DNA of 32,563 nucleotides from Paracoccaceae bacterium (GTDB lineage Bacteria; Pseudomonadota; Alphaproteobacteria; Rhodobacterales; Rhodobacteraceae): the NCBI GenBank assembly GCA_007134865.1, contig SLJW01000050.1:1-32563 (forward strand). The letters run 5' to 3'. Below are positions 7,948 through 17,426 of the stretch, piece by piece (within the stretch, counting starts at the first letter, position 1; each line of letters begins with the position of its first letter). The translations under genes and the position numbers were made by a program. The notes under the pieces were generated by a model that was not told the DNA's origin, made no database searches, and saw nothing but the letters and a program-made list of their open reading frames with translations.

Positions 7948-9192
7948 ATGGGTATTCTCAAGGGCATGCGTGTGGTCGAGGGCTCGGCCTTTGTCGCGAT
8001 CCCGCTCGCGGGCATGACGCTGGCGCAGATGGGCGCCGAAGTGATCCGCTTTGACCGGATCGAGGGCGGGCTGGATGCGCAACGCTGGCCTGTGACCGAT
8101 GATGGGCAGAGCCTGTTCTGGGCGGGGCTGAACAAGGGCAAGAAATCCGTCGCCGTAGACATGAAATCGCCTGCCGGGCGCGAGTTGATCACGCGCATCA
8201 TCACGGCACCCGGCGACGACGCAGGGCTGTTCCTGACCAATTTGCGCGTGCGTGGCTGGATGGATCACGAGACACTGTCGCGCCACCGCGATGATCTGAT
8301 CATGGTCGCCCTTCTGGGCGACCGGCACGGGCGACCTGCTGTGGATTACTCGGTCAATCCGTCTCTGGGCTTTCCGACCGCCACCGGGCCAGAGGGATCG
8401 ACCGAACCCGTCGCGCATATCCTGCCCGCCTGGGATTGCATCGCGGGCAACATGGCCGTGACCGCTCTGCTGGCCGCCGAGCGGCATCGGCTGCGCACGG
8501 GCGAAGGGCAGGAAGTGCTCTTCTCGCTCAAGGACGCGGCAGCGGCGATGTTGGGCAATCTGGGCATTATCGGCGAGGTGACTGTCAACGGCACTGACCG
8601 ACCCAAATGCGGCAATGCGCTTTACGGCGGCTATGGGCAGGATTTCATCTGCGCGGATGGCAAGCGGGTGATGGTGATCGGCCTGACCGACCGGCAGTGG
8701 CGCGGGCTGGTGAAGGCGACTGGCACGCAGGACGCCATCGCCGCGCTGGAGGCACGGCTGGGCGAAAGCCTTGTGCAGGAAGGCGCACGCTTCCGGCATA
8801 GAGGCGCGATCACGGAAGTGCTCGCCCCCTTCTTCGCGCAGCGTAAGGTCGAGGACTTCGCCAAGGCCTTCGACACGGGTGGCGTGACATGGTCGCAATT
8901 CCGTAGCTTCGCCGAAGCCGTACGCGAAGACCCCGATCTATCGACCGACAACCCGATGTTCCAGATGGTCAATCAGCCCGGTATTGGCAGTTATCCGACC
9001 CCGGCCTCACCGCTGAACTTCTCGGCGATCAATCGCGAGGCCCCGCAACCCGCACCTGCCCTAGGCGAACATACCGAGGAAGTGCTGGCCGAAGCCGCAG
9101 GACTGTCCTCTGGCGAGATTGGCAGGCTGTTCGACGAGGGGATTGTTACGGGCCCGCGTCTCAATGGTATCACCTTGAGAGCCGCTGAATGA
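7948..9192 (+). CDS. Family III CoA-transferase, probable mesaconyl-CoA C1-C4 CoA transferase (Mct-like)
   Basis: 'RVVEGSAFVAIPLAGMTLAQMGAEVIRFDRIEGGLDAQRWPVT', 'LFWAGLNKGKKSVAVDMKSPAGREL', 'DNPMFQMVNQPGIGSYPTPASPLNF', 'LGEHTEEVL'. Strong resemblance to remembered Chloroflexus Mct. Confidence 0.82.
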   Translation: MGILKGMRVVEGSAFVAIPLAGMTLAQMGAEVIRFDRIEGGLDAQRWPVTDDGQSLFWAGLNKGKKSVAVDMKSPAGRELITRIITAPGDDAGLFLTNLRVRGWMDHETLSRHRDDLIMVALLGDRHGRPAVDYSVNPSLGFPTATGPEGSTEPVAHILPAWDCIAGNMAVTALLAAERHRLRTGEGQEVLFSLKDAAAAMLGNLGIIGEVTVNGTDRPKCGNALYGGYGQDFICADGKRVMVIGLTDRQWRGLVKATGTQDAIAALEARLGESLVQEGARFRHRGAITEVLAPFFAQRKVEDFAKAFDTGGVTWSQFRSFAEAVREDPDLSTDNPMFQMVNQPGIGSYPTPASPLNFSAINREAPQPAPALGEHTEEVLAEAAGLSSGEIGRLFDEGIVTGPRLNGITLRAAE

Positions 9193-9267
9193 TCCGGTGA
9201 ACGGATCGGACTCGATACCCCAGACTGTTCGCTGCCGTCGCGCGACACTCCCGAGCACGGATATTCG

Positions 9268-10062
9268 CTATTCAACCGCCGCGGCCAGTGTCGTGAGTGA
9301 TGCAGCGTCGGTTTTGGCGACCACAACATAATGCAGGCTGTTGCTACTCCAGTACGCCAGCTTGTTTTCCGCCGCATCGGTTACCCGCAATCTATAATCC
9401 GGCTGACTTGGGTCCCGGGGTGTCATTGACACGGTGACAAGCTCGTTCTCGGGATTGCGGTAGTAGAACACCGCCACAGGCTGACCCTGAACCGTCATCA
9501 GGCGCGAGGATTCAACCTGATAGCCCAGTCGTTCCAGCTTGGGGCTCTCGATTTTGTGCTGCATCTGTTTGGACATCCACTCAAGCGCTTCGGACATCTG
9601 GTCGCCCTTGAATTCTGTGCCTTGATACGAAGCCAGCGTAACAGCACTGTGACCCGCCAGAGTTGGGGCTACGAAATAGGGGTGTGATGCAGTCGTCAGC
9701 GACATTCCCGATTCATAGAGGGAATGCGCGCCCCAGCCCGCCGCGAAAAGCACGACGCTGGCTGCAAAACGCTGCAGACCCGGTCCAAGCAGGGTTGCAC
9801 GCCATTGGCGTTTCTTCAGCTTGCGGCCAAGCTCGCGCTCCAGAGACGCAATCTTGAGGCTGGAGGGCATCTCGTCCACCGTACGTCCATACTGGTGCAG
9901 CAGGTTATCGAAATGGCGCCATTGTGCGACCGCCTCGCGCGCATCCGGGTCGCGGGCAAGTCGCGCTTCGATCTCGGCCATCTGGTCCGGCGGCAGGCCG
10001 CCATCGATATAGGCCATCAGGTCCGGGTCAAGGGCCAGATCAGTTTGGTCTTGCTGTGTCAT
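9268..10062 (-). CDS. Transmembrane anti-sigma factor-like protein
   Basis: 'LDPDLMAYIDGGLPPDQMAEIEARLARDPDAREAVAQWR' anti-sigma N-terminal pattern. Single TM (RFAASVVLFAAGWGAHSL). Stop/start overlap of 4 nt with the ECF sigma gene. Confidence 0.8.
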   Translation of the reverse strand: MTQQDQTDLALDPDLMAYIDGGLPPDQMAEIEARLARDPDAREAVAQWRHFDNLLHQYGRTVDEMPSSLKIASLERELGRKLKKRQWRATLLGPGLQRFAASVVLFAAGWGAHSLYESGMSLTTASHPYFVAPTLAGHSAVTLASYQGTEFKGDQMSEALEWMSKQMQHKIESPKLERLGYQVESSRLMTVQGQPVAVFYYRNPENELVTVSMTPRDPSQPDYRLRVTDAAENKLAYWSSNSLHYVVVAKTDAASLTTLAAAVE

Positions 10063-10577
10063 TGCTCTCCTCCTCCCTTACGTTTCAGGATCGCCAGCTT
10101 TCCCACGCCGACACCTTGCACGATCTTGCGCAAGGCCTCGCGGCCGCGACCGAGGCGCGACATGAAGGTACCAAGCGGCACATCGAGCGTGCGCGCAGCT
10201 TCGGCATAGCTCATTTCACGCAGCGAAATCAGGATGATCGGCATGCGCTGCGCCTCTGGCAGTTGGTCGAGCGCGGCAAGCACCTGTTTCAGTTCGAGAC
10301 GCGTATCCTGACATTCGGTCGATACCGGCTCGGGCATCTCCGCAGCGGCCTCGGCGCGAGTCTTGGCGCGACGCAGGTCACTGACAAAGGTGTTGTGCAG
10401 GATCCGAAACAGCCACGGGCGCAGGTCCGAGCCCGGCTGAAAAGTGTCGGCCTTTGCTATCGCCTTGACTAAGGTCTCCTGCACCAGGTCATCTGCAGCA
10501 ACTGGATCGCGGGTCAGAACCAGAGCATAACGGCGCAGGCTGCCGATGTGATAATGCAATTCGGTCTTGAGGCTCAC
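10059..10577 (-). CDS. RNA polymerase sigma factor, ECF subfamily
   Basis: Sigma2 'ALVLTRDPVAADDLVQETLVKAIAKADTFQPGSDLRPWLFRILHNTFVSDLRR' and sigma4 'LDQLPEAQRMPIILISLREMSYAEAARTLDVPLGTFMSRLGRGREALR'. Confidence 0.93.
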   Translation of the reverse strand: MSLKTELHYHIGSLRRYALVLTRDPVAADDLVQETLVKAIAKADTFQPGSDLRPWLFRILHNTFVSDLRRAKTRAEAAAEMPEPVSTECQDTRLELKQVLAALDQLPEAQRMPIILISLREMSYAEAARTLDVPLGTFMSRLGRGREALRKIVQGVGVGKLAILKRKGGGEQ

Positions 10578-10604
10578 CTGATTCCCCTGTGTTTACTTGG
10601 AGGA

Positions 10605-10631
10605 CATACGCAGCCCGGCGCAGTTTAATCC
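10605..10631 (-). promoter_or_regulatory. Possible ECF-type autoregulatory promoter (GGATTAAA ... CGTATG)
   Basis: Minus strand reads GGATTAAACTGCGCCGGGCTGCGTATG about 28 nt upstream of the sigma start codon. CGT-containing -10-like element. Weak, by eye only. Confidence 0.25.
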
Positions 10632-10711
10632 AAAAAAGATTCGGTTTTTGCTTCTCGCCCGGGATGAAAGCGCGTCGCCGTGCGTTCTCTGATTGTACAT
10701 AGGAGAGCGAT

Positions 10712-11707
10712 ATGGCGAATGATCTGATCATCCGGCCGCAAGTACCCGCAAAGCGGCCTGAAATAACCCTGCCGGGGTTGATCTTCGGCACCAAACCGCG
10801 GGTAATCGCGAAGCGCAGCCTGATTTATCTGGCCGCAGTCCTCGTCTTCTATTTCGGCGTGATCGGCAACCTGATGCACCGGATCGACGCCGATCTTGAC
10901 TTTACCCCCCCTGCTCCGGTCGAGGGCGGCAGCCATGCGGTGAACATGGCGGAGGCTCTGATCCTGCGCGAGACGGTTGAAAACCGCTGGACCGCCAATG
11001 ACCCGATCTTCTTCCCGACGGCCTTTCATGACAACATGCCGAATTATCAGCGCGGGATGATGCGCGCGATCAGCCGTTTCACCATGGAGTTGGAGAGCCA
11101 GATCGGGCGGCTACGCGGCTCTTCGGCCATCGATCGGGATCTGGAGCGCGCTGTTGGTCTGCTGCAATTCCCGACCGATGTCTGGCTGTTCGATTTCGAC
11201 CAATCTTTCCTTCCAATCCAACCCGCCGACACCCAATATGAGGCTGCCGCCCGCGCCCTGCGCGCCTTCAACAGCCGCGTTTCACTGGGTATGGCCGTGT
11301 TCGAGACACGCCCGGATGCGCTGGCGATGACAGTCGAGCGGATGGCAAGTGAACTGGGCTCGCGCGCGGCGCTTGTGGATGACCATGTTAGTGGCGATGG
11401 GTTCATCATCGATTTCGTGTCCGACGATATCTTCTACTTCAACAAGGGGATGGCTTACGCGTCCTATCTGCTGCTGCGCGAATTGGGCCGCGACTTCGAC
11501 GGCGTGATCCGCGCACAGGGGCTGACACGGGTTTGGCAACAGGCGTTGGACAGCCTGCGCGCGGCATCGCAGCAAAAGCCGCTGGTCGTGCTCAACAGCT
11601 CTGGTGCAAACAGCTTTCTGGCCAATCACCTGCATCTCCAGGGCTTCTATCTGAAGCGCGCCATCCTCCAATTGGATGAAATTGCCCGCGTGATCCGTGC
11701 CAACTGA
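10712..11707 (+). CDS. DUF2333 family protein, single N-terminal TM
   Basis: 'LIYLAAVLVFYFGVIGNLMHRIDADLDFTPP' and 'FNKGMAYASYLLLRELGRDF', 'NHLHLQGFYLKRAILQLDEI' fit the DUF2333 pattern. Good RBS (aggagagcgatatg). Confidence 0.8.
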   Translation: MANDLIIRPQVPAKRPEITLPGLIFGTKPRVIAKRSLIYLAAVLVFYFGVIGNLMHRIDADLDFTPPAPVEGGSHAVNMAEALILRETVENRWTANDPIFFPTAFHDNMPNYQRGMMRAISRFTMELESQIGRLRGSSAIDRDLERAVGLLQFPTDVWLFDFDQSFLPIQPADTQYEAAARALRAFNSRVSLGMAVFETRPDALAMTVERMASELGSRAALVDDHVSGDGFIIDFVSDDIFYFNKGMAYASYLLLRELGRDFDGVIRAQGLTRVWQQALDSLRAASQQKPLVVLNSSGANSFLANHLHLQGFYLKRAILQLDEIARVIRAN

Positions 11708-11732
11708 TCCACTGTAATCAACCTCGACTACC

Positions 11733-11760
11733 CCCCGGCCTTTGTGCCGGGGTTCTTTTC
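11733..11760 (+). terminator. Rho-independent terminator after the DUF2333 gene
   Basis: CCCCGGC (11733-11739), loop, GCCGGGG (11746-11752), then TTCTTTTC. Confidence 0.75.
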
Positions 11761-11804
11761 GCTCTTCTCCCCCTGACGCAAGCGATGCGTGGCACGTTTG
11801 AAAA

Positions 11805-11840
11805 CAAAAAAGCCGGGTCTCTTGCGACCCGGCTCTTTCG
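11805..11840 (-). terminator. Rho-independent terminator for the minus-strand gene at 11856-12191 (possibly bidirectional)
   Basis: AGCCGGGT (11812-11819), loop CTCTTGCG, ACCCGGCT (11828-11835), flanked by an A-tract on the left (U-tract on the minus strand). Confidence 0.75.
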
Positions 11841-11855
11841 AATTGGACATCTCTC

Positions 11856-12191
11856 TCATTCGGCGGCGATGGCGTGATGCCCTTCCCGGCTTTCGCTCGC
11901 ATCATCCTCGACAATCCGCAGAACCTCCGAGGTAAGCTGCGCGTCACGCTCGGCACGCAGGGCCAGGTCCTCGACATCAAGCGCGAGCGTGGCGCGCGAC
12001 AAACCGATGCGATTGAGCTGTCGCTCTTTCAGGCGCAGAAGCGTGGCTGTGATCATGATCATGTCACGCTCTTGCAGCCTGGCCTCGTAAGCCTTGGGTT
12101 CGCGGTGGATCAGACGACCGAAAAGGCCGATCGCGCCATTCTTGCGCCGCGACGGCGCCGGGGCTTTCGGGGCATTCGCTATCATGGACAT
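11856..12191 (-). CDS. Small hypothetical protein
   Basis: 111-aa ORF (MSMIANAPKAPAPSRRKNGAIGLFGRLIHREPKAYEARLQERDMIMITATLLRLKERQLNRIGL...) with RBS-like ggaggttcc upstream and a terminator just downstream. Confidence 0.6.
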   Translation of the reverse strand: MSMIANAPKAPAPSRRKNGAIGLFGRLIHREPKAYEARLQERDMIMITATLLRLKERQLNRIGLSRATLALDVEDLALRAERDAQLTSEVLRIVEDDASESREGHHAIAAE

Positions 12192-12545
12192 GGGAACCTC
12201 CATCTTGTTGATACCCGAAATACGCTATGGGTGCCGGTTTCATCCCGGCCTCACGACCGCGTTACATCTTCAAGTGTTTTTTCGGTTTGATAGCGGTGTC
12301 TGGAGTAGCCAAACGGTGACGACCTTATCAGTTCAATCACTCCCGCACATGTGGCCCCGGTTCCTGCGGGAGAGCCCGGTAAACAGCGGAAACGTAGTCT
12401 TCTCAAGCCTTCCTGCGCATTCTGTTGGCGCCCTTGATTATGCAGGTCTGCCGGTAAGGCGCGAGTGAGCGCGGCACATTGATGAGGCGCCGTGCATAAT
12501 GAATGGGGCATGGCGGCAAGCGCGCATGCCCGCCAGTAAATACTC

Positions 12546-12941
12546 TCAGCGAACCAGATGAACAGTGCAGGGTGCTCGACGCACGACCTGTGCTGCGGTC
12601 GAACCATACTCGCCCGTATCGGACCGGTGGGGAGCCAGAACAATACAATCGATCCCCTTGCTACTTGCCAGATCAAGGATCGTTTCCGAAGGTTCGCCCT
12701 CGACAACCATCACTTCGGCATCGACGAAGGTATCGGCTACCCGCTCAAGGTCATGCTCAATGACCTTGGCGAGTGCCTCTTTGGTGACCGTCTCTTCGCT
12801 GCGAAATTCGGGCACTGCGCCGATTACATGCAGCAGGGTCACATGTGCACCCGGTGCCGCGATTGCTTTCGCAGCGCGAAGCTCCTTGTCCGGGTGGTGG
12901 CCAGGCCGATAGGCCAGTGGCATCAATACTTTCTTGTACAT
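12546..12941 (-). CDS. Universal stress protein (UspA family)
   Basis: 'MYKKVLMPLAYRPGHHPDKELRAAKAIAAPGAHVTLLHVIGAVPEF' and 'GIDCIVLAPHRSDTGEYGSTAAQVVRRAPCTVHLVR'. Confidence 0.88.
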   Translation of the reverse strand: MYKKVLMPLAYRPGHHPDKELRAAKAIAAPGAHVTLLHVIGAVPEFRSEETVTKEALAKVIEHDLERVADTFVDAEVMVVEGEPSETILDLASSKGIDCIVLAPHRSDTGEYGSTAAQVVRRAPCTVHLVR

Positions 12942-12990
12942 GCGTAGTCCTCCTCGAACTCAAAATAGACAGGTAGCCGGAGCCCGTGCA

Positions 12991-13004
12991 TTGATCCTGC
13001 TCAA
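12991..13004. promoter_or_regulatory. FNR/FnrL-like box TTGATCCTGCTCAA upstream of the universal stress gene
   Basis: One mismatch to TTGAT-N4-ATCAA, about 50 nt upstream of the uspA-like start codon. Confidence 0.5.
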
Positions 13005-13356
13005 ACCGAATGACCTGTCTCAGCGAAACGTCGGCGGGGGTGGCGACCATCCGGACCGCGCCTGACTTGACCAAGTCAATTGCCAACATGAGCCACGGCA
13101 TCGACCGCAGCCCGTCTTCGGCCATCGACAGCCTATGCGCGCCTTTCCACGGATGGGGCTGGTCGCCTCAACCCACGCCCAGCCAAACCGCACAGCCATA
13201 CAGAGTAGCGCTGCCGGACTGCACGAAATCCCGGATGAGCAGGATCAATCAGTCGCTCGGGCTCAACCTGCGCATACCCGCACGACAAGGCAAGCAAGAT
13301 GCGCCCCAAATTTCTTGTGAAAAAACGCCATTCTATCGCTGCGCCTTGCCCCGCTG

Positions 13357-15042
13357 CTAGCCTTTCAGGATCGCAGGCAAGGCAAGGCCATGCTCACGGG
13401 CGCAATCGAGTGCGGTGTCATAGCCCGCATCCGCATGGCGCATCACGCCGGTGGCCGGGTCATTCCAGAGCACGCGCTCCAGTCGCCGGTCGGCCTCATC
13501 CGAGCCATCGCAGACGATCACCATGCCCGAATGCTGCGAGAACCCCATACCGACCCCGCCGCCATGATGCAGGCTGACCCAAGTCGCTCCGCTGGCGGTG
13601 TTCAGTAGTGCATTCAAAAGCGGCCAGTCGCTGACCGCGTCCGAGCCGTCCAGCATCGCCTCGGTCTCGCGATTGGGGCTGGCAACCGAGCCTGAATCCA
13701 GATGATCGCGTCCGATGACCACGGGCGCCTTCAACTCGCCATTGCGTACCATCTCATTGATCGCGAGCCCCGCCCGGTGCCGGTCGCCCAGCCCGATCCA
13801 CATGATCCGGGCAGGCAGGCCCTGAAACGCAATGCGCTCGCGCGCCATATCCAGCCAACGGTGCAAGTGGTCGTTTTCGGGGAACAATTCCTTCATGCGC
13901 TGATCGGTCTTGTAAATATCCTCGGGATCGCCCGAAAGCGCGCACCAGCGGAAGGGTCCGACACCGCGGCAGAACAACGGACGGATATAGGCGGGGACGA
14001 AACCGGGGAAGGCGAAGGCGTTTTCCAGCCCCTCGTCCAGCGCCACCTGACGGATGTTGTTGCCGTAATCGAGCGTCGGCACGCCCGCGTTCCAGAACTC
14101 GACCATCGCTGCCACATGGGCCTTCATGCTGGTCCGCGCGGCAGCTTCGACGGTCTTGGGGTCGCTCTCCTGTTTCATGCGCCATTCGGCGACGGACCAG
14201 CCCAAAGGCAGATAGCCGTGCACCGGATCATGTGCTGAGGTCTGGTCCGTTACCATATCGGGGCGAGGGCCGCCTTCTTTCATGCGGCGGGCAAGCTCGG
14301 GGAAGATTTCAGCGGCATTACCGATAAGCGCAACCGACTTCGCCTCACCTCTCGCGGTCCAGTCAGCGATCATCGCCAGCGCCTCGTCAAGCGTATGGGT
14401 CTTGGCGTCACAATAGCGGGTGCGGATGCGGAAATCGGCGCGAGTCTCGTCGCATTCGACCGCCAGACAGCAGGCCCCGGCCATCACCGCAGCCAGAGGC
14501 TGTGCGCCGCCCATGCCCCCCAGACCGGCGGTCAGAATCCATTTGCCGCGCAGATCACCGCCGTAATGCTGCCGCCCAGCCTCGGCAAAGGTCTCATAGG
14601 TGCCCTGCACGATGCCTTGCGTGCCGATATAGATCCAGGAGCCCGCGGTCATCTGGCCATACATCATCAGCCCCTTGCGGTCGAGTTCGCTGAAATGGTC
14701 CCAGGTCGCCCAATGCGGCACGAGGTTTGAATTCGCGATCAGCACGCGCGGGGCGTCCGTATGCGTGCGGAACACCCCCACAGGCTTGCCCGATTGCACC
14801 AGCAGGGTCTGATCATCCTCGAGATCCTTGAGTGCCGCCACGATCAGGTCGAAATCATCCCAGGTTCGCGCGGCGCGCCCGATGCCGCCATAGACCACCA
14901 GTTCATGCGGGTTCTCGGCCACATCGGGGTGGAGGTTGTTCATCAGCATCCGCATCGCGGCCTCGGTAAGCCAGCTTTTCGCCGTGATCTCGGGGCCGGT
15001 TGCGGGGTAGATGTCGCGGATATTATGGCGGGGGTTGATCAT
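13357..15042 (-). CDS. hutU: Urocanate hydratase
   Basis: '[59 protein letters not shown]' and '[23 protein letters not shown]', '[28 protein letters not shown]'. Confidence 0.97.
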   Translation of the reverse strand: MINPRHNIRDIYPATGPEITAKSWLTEAAMRMLMNNLHPDVAENPHELVVYGGIGRAARTWDDFDLIVAALKDLEDDQTLLVQSGKPVGVFRTHTDAPRVLIANSNLVPHWATWDHFSELDRKGLMMYGQMTAGSWIYIGTQGIVQGTYETFAEAGRQHYGGDLRGKWILTAGLGGMGGAQPLAAVMAGACCLAVECDETRADFRIRTRYCDAKTHTLDEALAMIADWTARGEAKSVALIGNAAEIFPELARRMKEGGPRPDMVTDQTSAHDPVHGYLPLGWSVAEWRMKQESDPKTVEAAARTSMKAHVAAMVEFWNAGVPTLDYGNNIRQVALDEGLENAFAFPGFVPAYIRPLFCRGVGPFRWCALSGDPEDIYKTDQRMKELFPENDHLHRWLDMARERIAFQGLPARIMWIGLGDRHRAGLAINEMVRNGELKAPVVIGRDHLDSGSVASPNRETEAMLDGSDAVSDWPLLNALLNTASGATWVSLHHGGGVGMGFSQHSGMVIVCDGSDEADRRLERVLWNDPATGVMRHADAGYDTALDCAREHGLALPAILKG

Positions 15043-15046
15043 GGCA

Positions 15047-15838
15047 TCACCTCAAGCTGGGGGCCAGTTCGGCCAGGTGGTGGAGGATGTTGGCGAGGAT
15101 CGGTCGCAGCCGTGCAGCCTTGTCCTCGTCATAGGCGAAGGGCGGGACTTCCTGCGCAAGATGGGTGCTCTGGGCCAGTTCCATCTGGATCGCGTGGATA
15201 CCGTCACTCGGGCGGCCATAGTGCCGCGTCGTCCAGCCACCCTTGAAGCGGCCATTCACGACATGGCTGTAGCCTGCACAGCGCGCGCAGACAGTCAGTA
15301 CAGCGGCCTCAACAGCAGGGGCGCAGGATGTGCCGTCTGCGGTGCCGATGTTGAAATCGGGCAAGATTCCATCAAAGAGACGCGGGATATGCGAGCGGAT
15401 CGAGTGGCAGTCATAGAGGATCGCCACGCCATGCTGTTCCCGGATACGCGCAAGTTCTTCCGCCAGAACCGCGTGATAGGCCTCGTGATAGTCGCGCAGT
15501 CGGGCGGCGATCTTTTCCGCACTGGGCGGCTCCGTCCAGATAGGGTTTCCGTCGAAATCAGTCAGCGGAACAAGCCCGGTAGTGTTCTGTCCCGGATAGA
15601 GGCTTGCATCATCGGGCGGGCGGTTGGCGTCGATGACATAGCGGTGGAAGTTGGCGCGCAGGATCGTGGCGCCGGGCAGCAGCCCGTCATAGAGCCGCTC
15701 GATATGCCAATCCGTGTCAGAGAGCGTCTGCCCGCGCGGGTTGAGCCGGGCCATTGTCTGGGGCGGGAGCCAGGTGCCGGTATGGGGCATGGCCAGCAGG
15801 ACCGGGCCGCCACCGCGTTGGAGGGTGTAAGGGGTCAT
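15047..15838 (-). CDS. hutG: N-formylglutamate deformylase
   Basis: '[16 protein letters not shown]', '[36 protein letters not shown]', '[18 protein letters not shown]'. Located within the hut operon. Confidence 0.95.
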   Translation of the reverse strand: MTPYTLQRGGGPVLLAMPHTGTWLPPQTMARLNPRGQTLSDTDWHIERLYDGLLPGATILRANFHRYVIDANRPPDDASLYPGQNTTGLVPLTDFDGNPIWTEPPSAEKIAARLRDYHEAYHAVLAEELARIREQHGVAILYDCHSIRSHIPRLFDGILPDFNIGTADGTSCAPAVEAAVLTVCARCAGYSHVVNGRFKGGWTTRHYGRPSDGIHAIQMELAQSTHLAQEVPPFAYDEDKAARLRPILANILHHLAELAPSLR

Positions 15839-15908
15839 CTGCGCGGGCCTCGGGCAGCGGGGGTGAGGGTTGAATTGAGTGTTTTGGGCAAGATGAAACG
15901 GATGAGGG

Positions 15909-17426
15909 TCATAGGGTCAGGTCCAGTCCGGTCTCGTGAGCGAGCGCGCCGTCGCTGATGAGGGCGGCGGCGGAACGCAGGTCGGGGGCCAAATAGCGGT
16001 CGGTGGTGAGCGCGGGGCTTACCGCGCGGATGCAGACCAGTGCACGTTGCAGCGGGCGCGAGGTCACAAGGGGCGCGCGACACTCGATACCTTGTGCGGC
16101 GCAGAGCGCTTCGACACCAAGGATATTTGCGAGATTGCTGGTCATGCGCGCAAGGCGGCGAGCCCCATGTGCGGCCATCGAGACGTGATCTTCCTGATTG
16201 GCAGAAGTCGGGGTCGAGTCGGTCGAACAAGGATTGGCGAGATGCTTGTTTTCACTCATCAGCGCGGCGGTGGTGACTTCGGCGATCATCAGCCCCGAAT
16301 TGAGGCCCGGGTCAGGAGTGAGAAAGGGCGGCAGGTCGAAGCTCAGCGTCGGGTCGACCATCAGCGCCACGCGGCGCTGTGCAATGGCGCCGATCTCGGC
16401 CAACGCCAGCGCGATGATATCGGCCGCGAAAGCGACCGGCTCGGCATGGAAATTGCCGCCCGAGATGATGCCCGCGCGAGTCACCAGCGGGTTGTCAGTA
16501 ACGGCATTGGCTTCGGTCTCAAGCGTCTGCGCGGCAAAGCGCAAGAGATCGACAGAGGCGCCCAGCACCTGCGGCGCGCAGCGGATGCAATACGGGTCCT
16601 GCACGCGGGTATCGCCATCGTGATGGCTGTCGCGGATCTCGGAGCCCGCCATCAGCATGCGCATGGCATCTGCGCTCTCGATCTGGCCGCGATGGCCGCG
16701 CAGGGTGTGGATCTCGGATTGCAGGGGGGCGGTCGAGCCCATTATGGCATCGGTCGAGAGGCAGGCGACGACAAGGCTTTCGCGCGCCAGTCGCCAGGCG
16801 TCGAAAAGGCCGCCAAGTGCGAGCGCAGTCGAAAACTGGGTGCCGTTGATGAGCGCGAGGCCCTCCTTGGGGCCGAGCGTGATAGGGGTGAGGCCCGCTT
16901 TCGCGAGTGCTTCGGTGCCGGGTAGTGTCTCGCCTGCAACTGTCGCCTCGCCTGCACCGATCATGACTGCAGCCATATGCGCTAGCGGCGCAAGATCGCC
17001 CGAGGCGCCGACCGAGCCTTGTACCGGAATGACAGGCGTAACGTCGCGTGCGAGCATGGCCTCGATCAGCGCGACAGTTTGCGGCTGCACGCCCGAAGCA
17101 CCACGGCCGAGGCTGAGGAGCTTGAGCACCAGCATCAATCGGGTTGTCGGGATATCCAGCGCCTCGCCCACACCACAGCAATGGCTCAGGATCAGGTTGC
17201 GCTGCAGGGTTTCGGTATCCTCGGGGACGATCTTGACCGAGGCGAGCTTGCCAAAGCCGGTATTGACGCCGTAAACCGCAGCGCCCCCTTCCGCCGCGAC
17301 CCGTACCTGTTCAGCGGCAGCAGCGATTGGGCCAGCAGTTGCCGGGTCGAGCCGTGCAGGCAGACCCTCGTGCCAGAGGCTCTCGAGTTGGGCCAGCGGG
17401 GTGGCGCCGGGGATCAGGGTCAGCAT
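15909..17426 (-). CDS. hutH: Histidine ammonia-lyase
   Basis: MIO-forming '[16 protein letters not shown]', '[11 protein letters not shown]', '[15 protein letters not shown]'. The ORF track begins at 17684; the [14 protein letters not shown] start at 17426 is preferred. Confidence 0.97.
   Translation of the reverse strand: MLTLIPGATPLAQLESLWHEGLPARLDPATAGPIAAAAEQVRVAAEGGAAVYGVNTGFGKLASVKIVPEDTETLQRNLILSHCCGVGEALDIPTTRLMLVLKLLSLGRGASGVQPQTVALIEAMLARDVTPVIPVQGSVGASGDLAPLAHMAAVMIGAGEATVAGETLPGTEALAKAGLTPITLGPKEGLALINGTQFSTALALGGLFDAWRLARESLVVACLSTDAIMGSTAPLQSEIHTLRGHRGQIESADAMRMLMAGSEIRDSHHDGDTRVQDPYCIRCAPQVLGASVDLLRFAAQTLETEANAVTDNPLVTRAGIISGGNFHAEPVAFAADIIALALAEIGAIAQRRVALMVDPTLSFDLPPFLTPDPGLNSGLMIAEVTTAALMSENKHLANPCSTDSTPTSANQEDHVSMAAHGARRLARMTSNLANILGVEALCAAQGIECRAPLVTSRPLQRALVCIRAVSPALTTDRYLAPDLRSAAALISDGALAHETGLDLTL

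Noticed and set aside
6874-8898. 674-aa minus-strand ORF antisense to the Meh-like and Mct-like genes
   Set aside because: Same GC-rich antisense artefact. No recognisable domain, and it conflicts with well-supported plus-strand genes.
9191-9207. Hairpin GATCCG-GTGAA-CGGATC just after the Mct-like gene
   Set aside because: Short stem with no U-tract, so it is not a convincing rho-independent terminator. Possibly a chance repeat.
12251-12706. 151-aa minus-strand ORF overlapping the universal stress gene
   Set aside because: Same strand but out of frame with the well-supported Usp gene. No domain seen.
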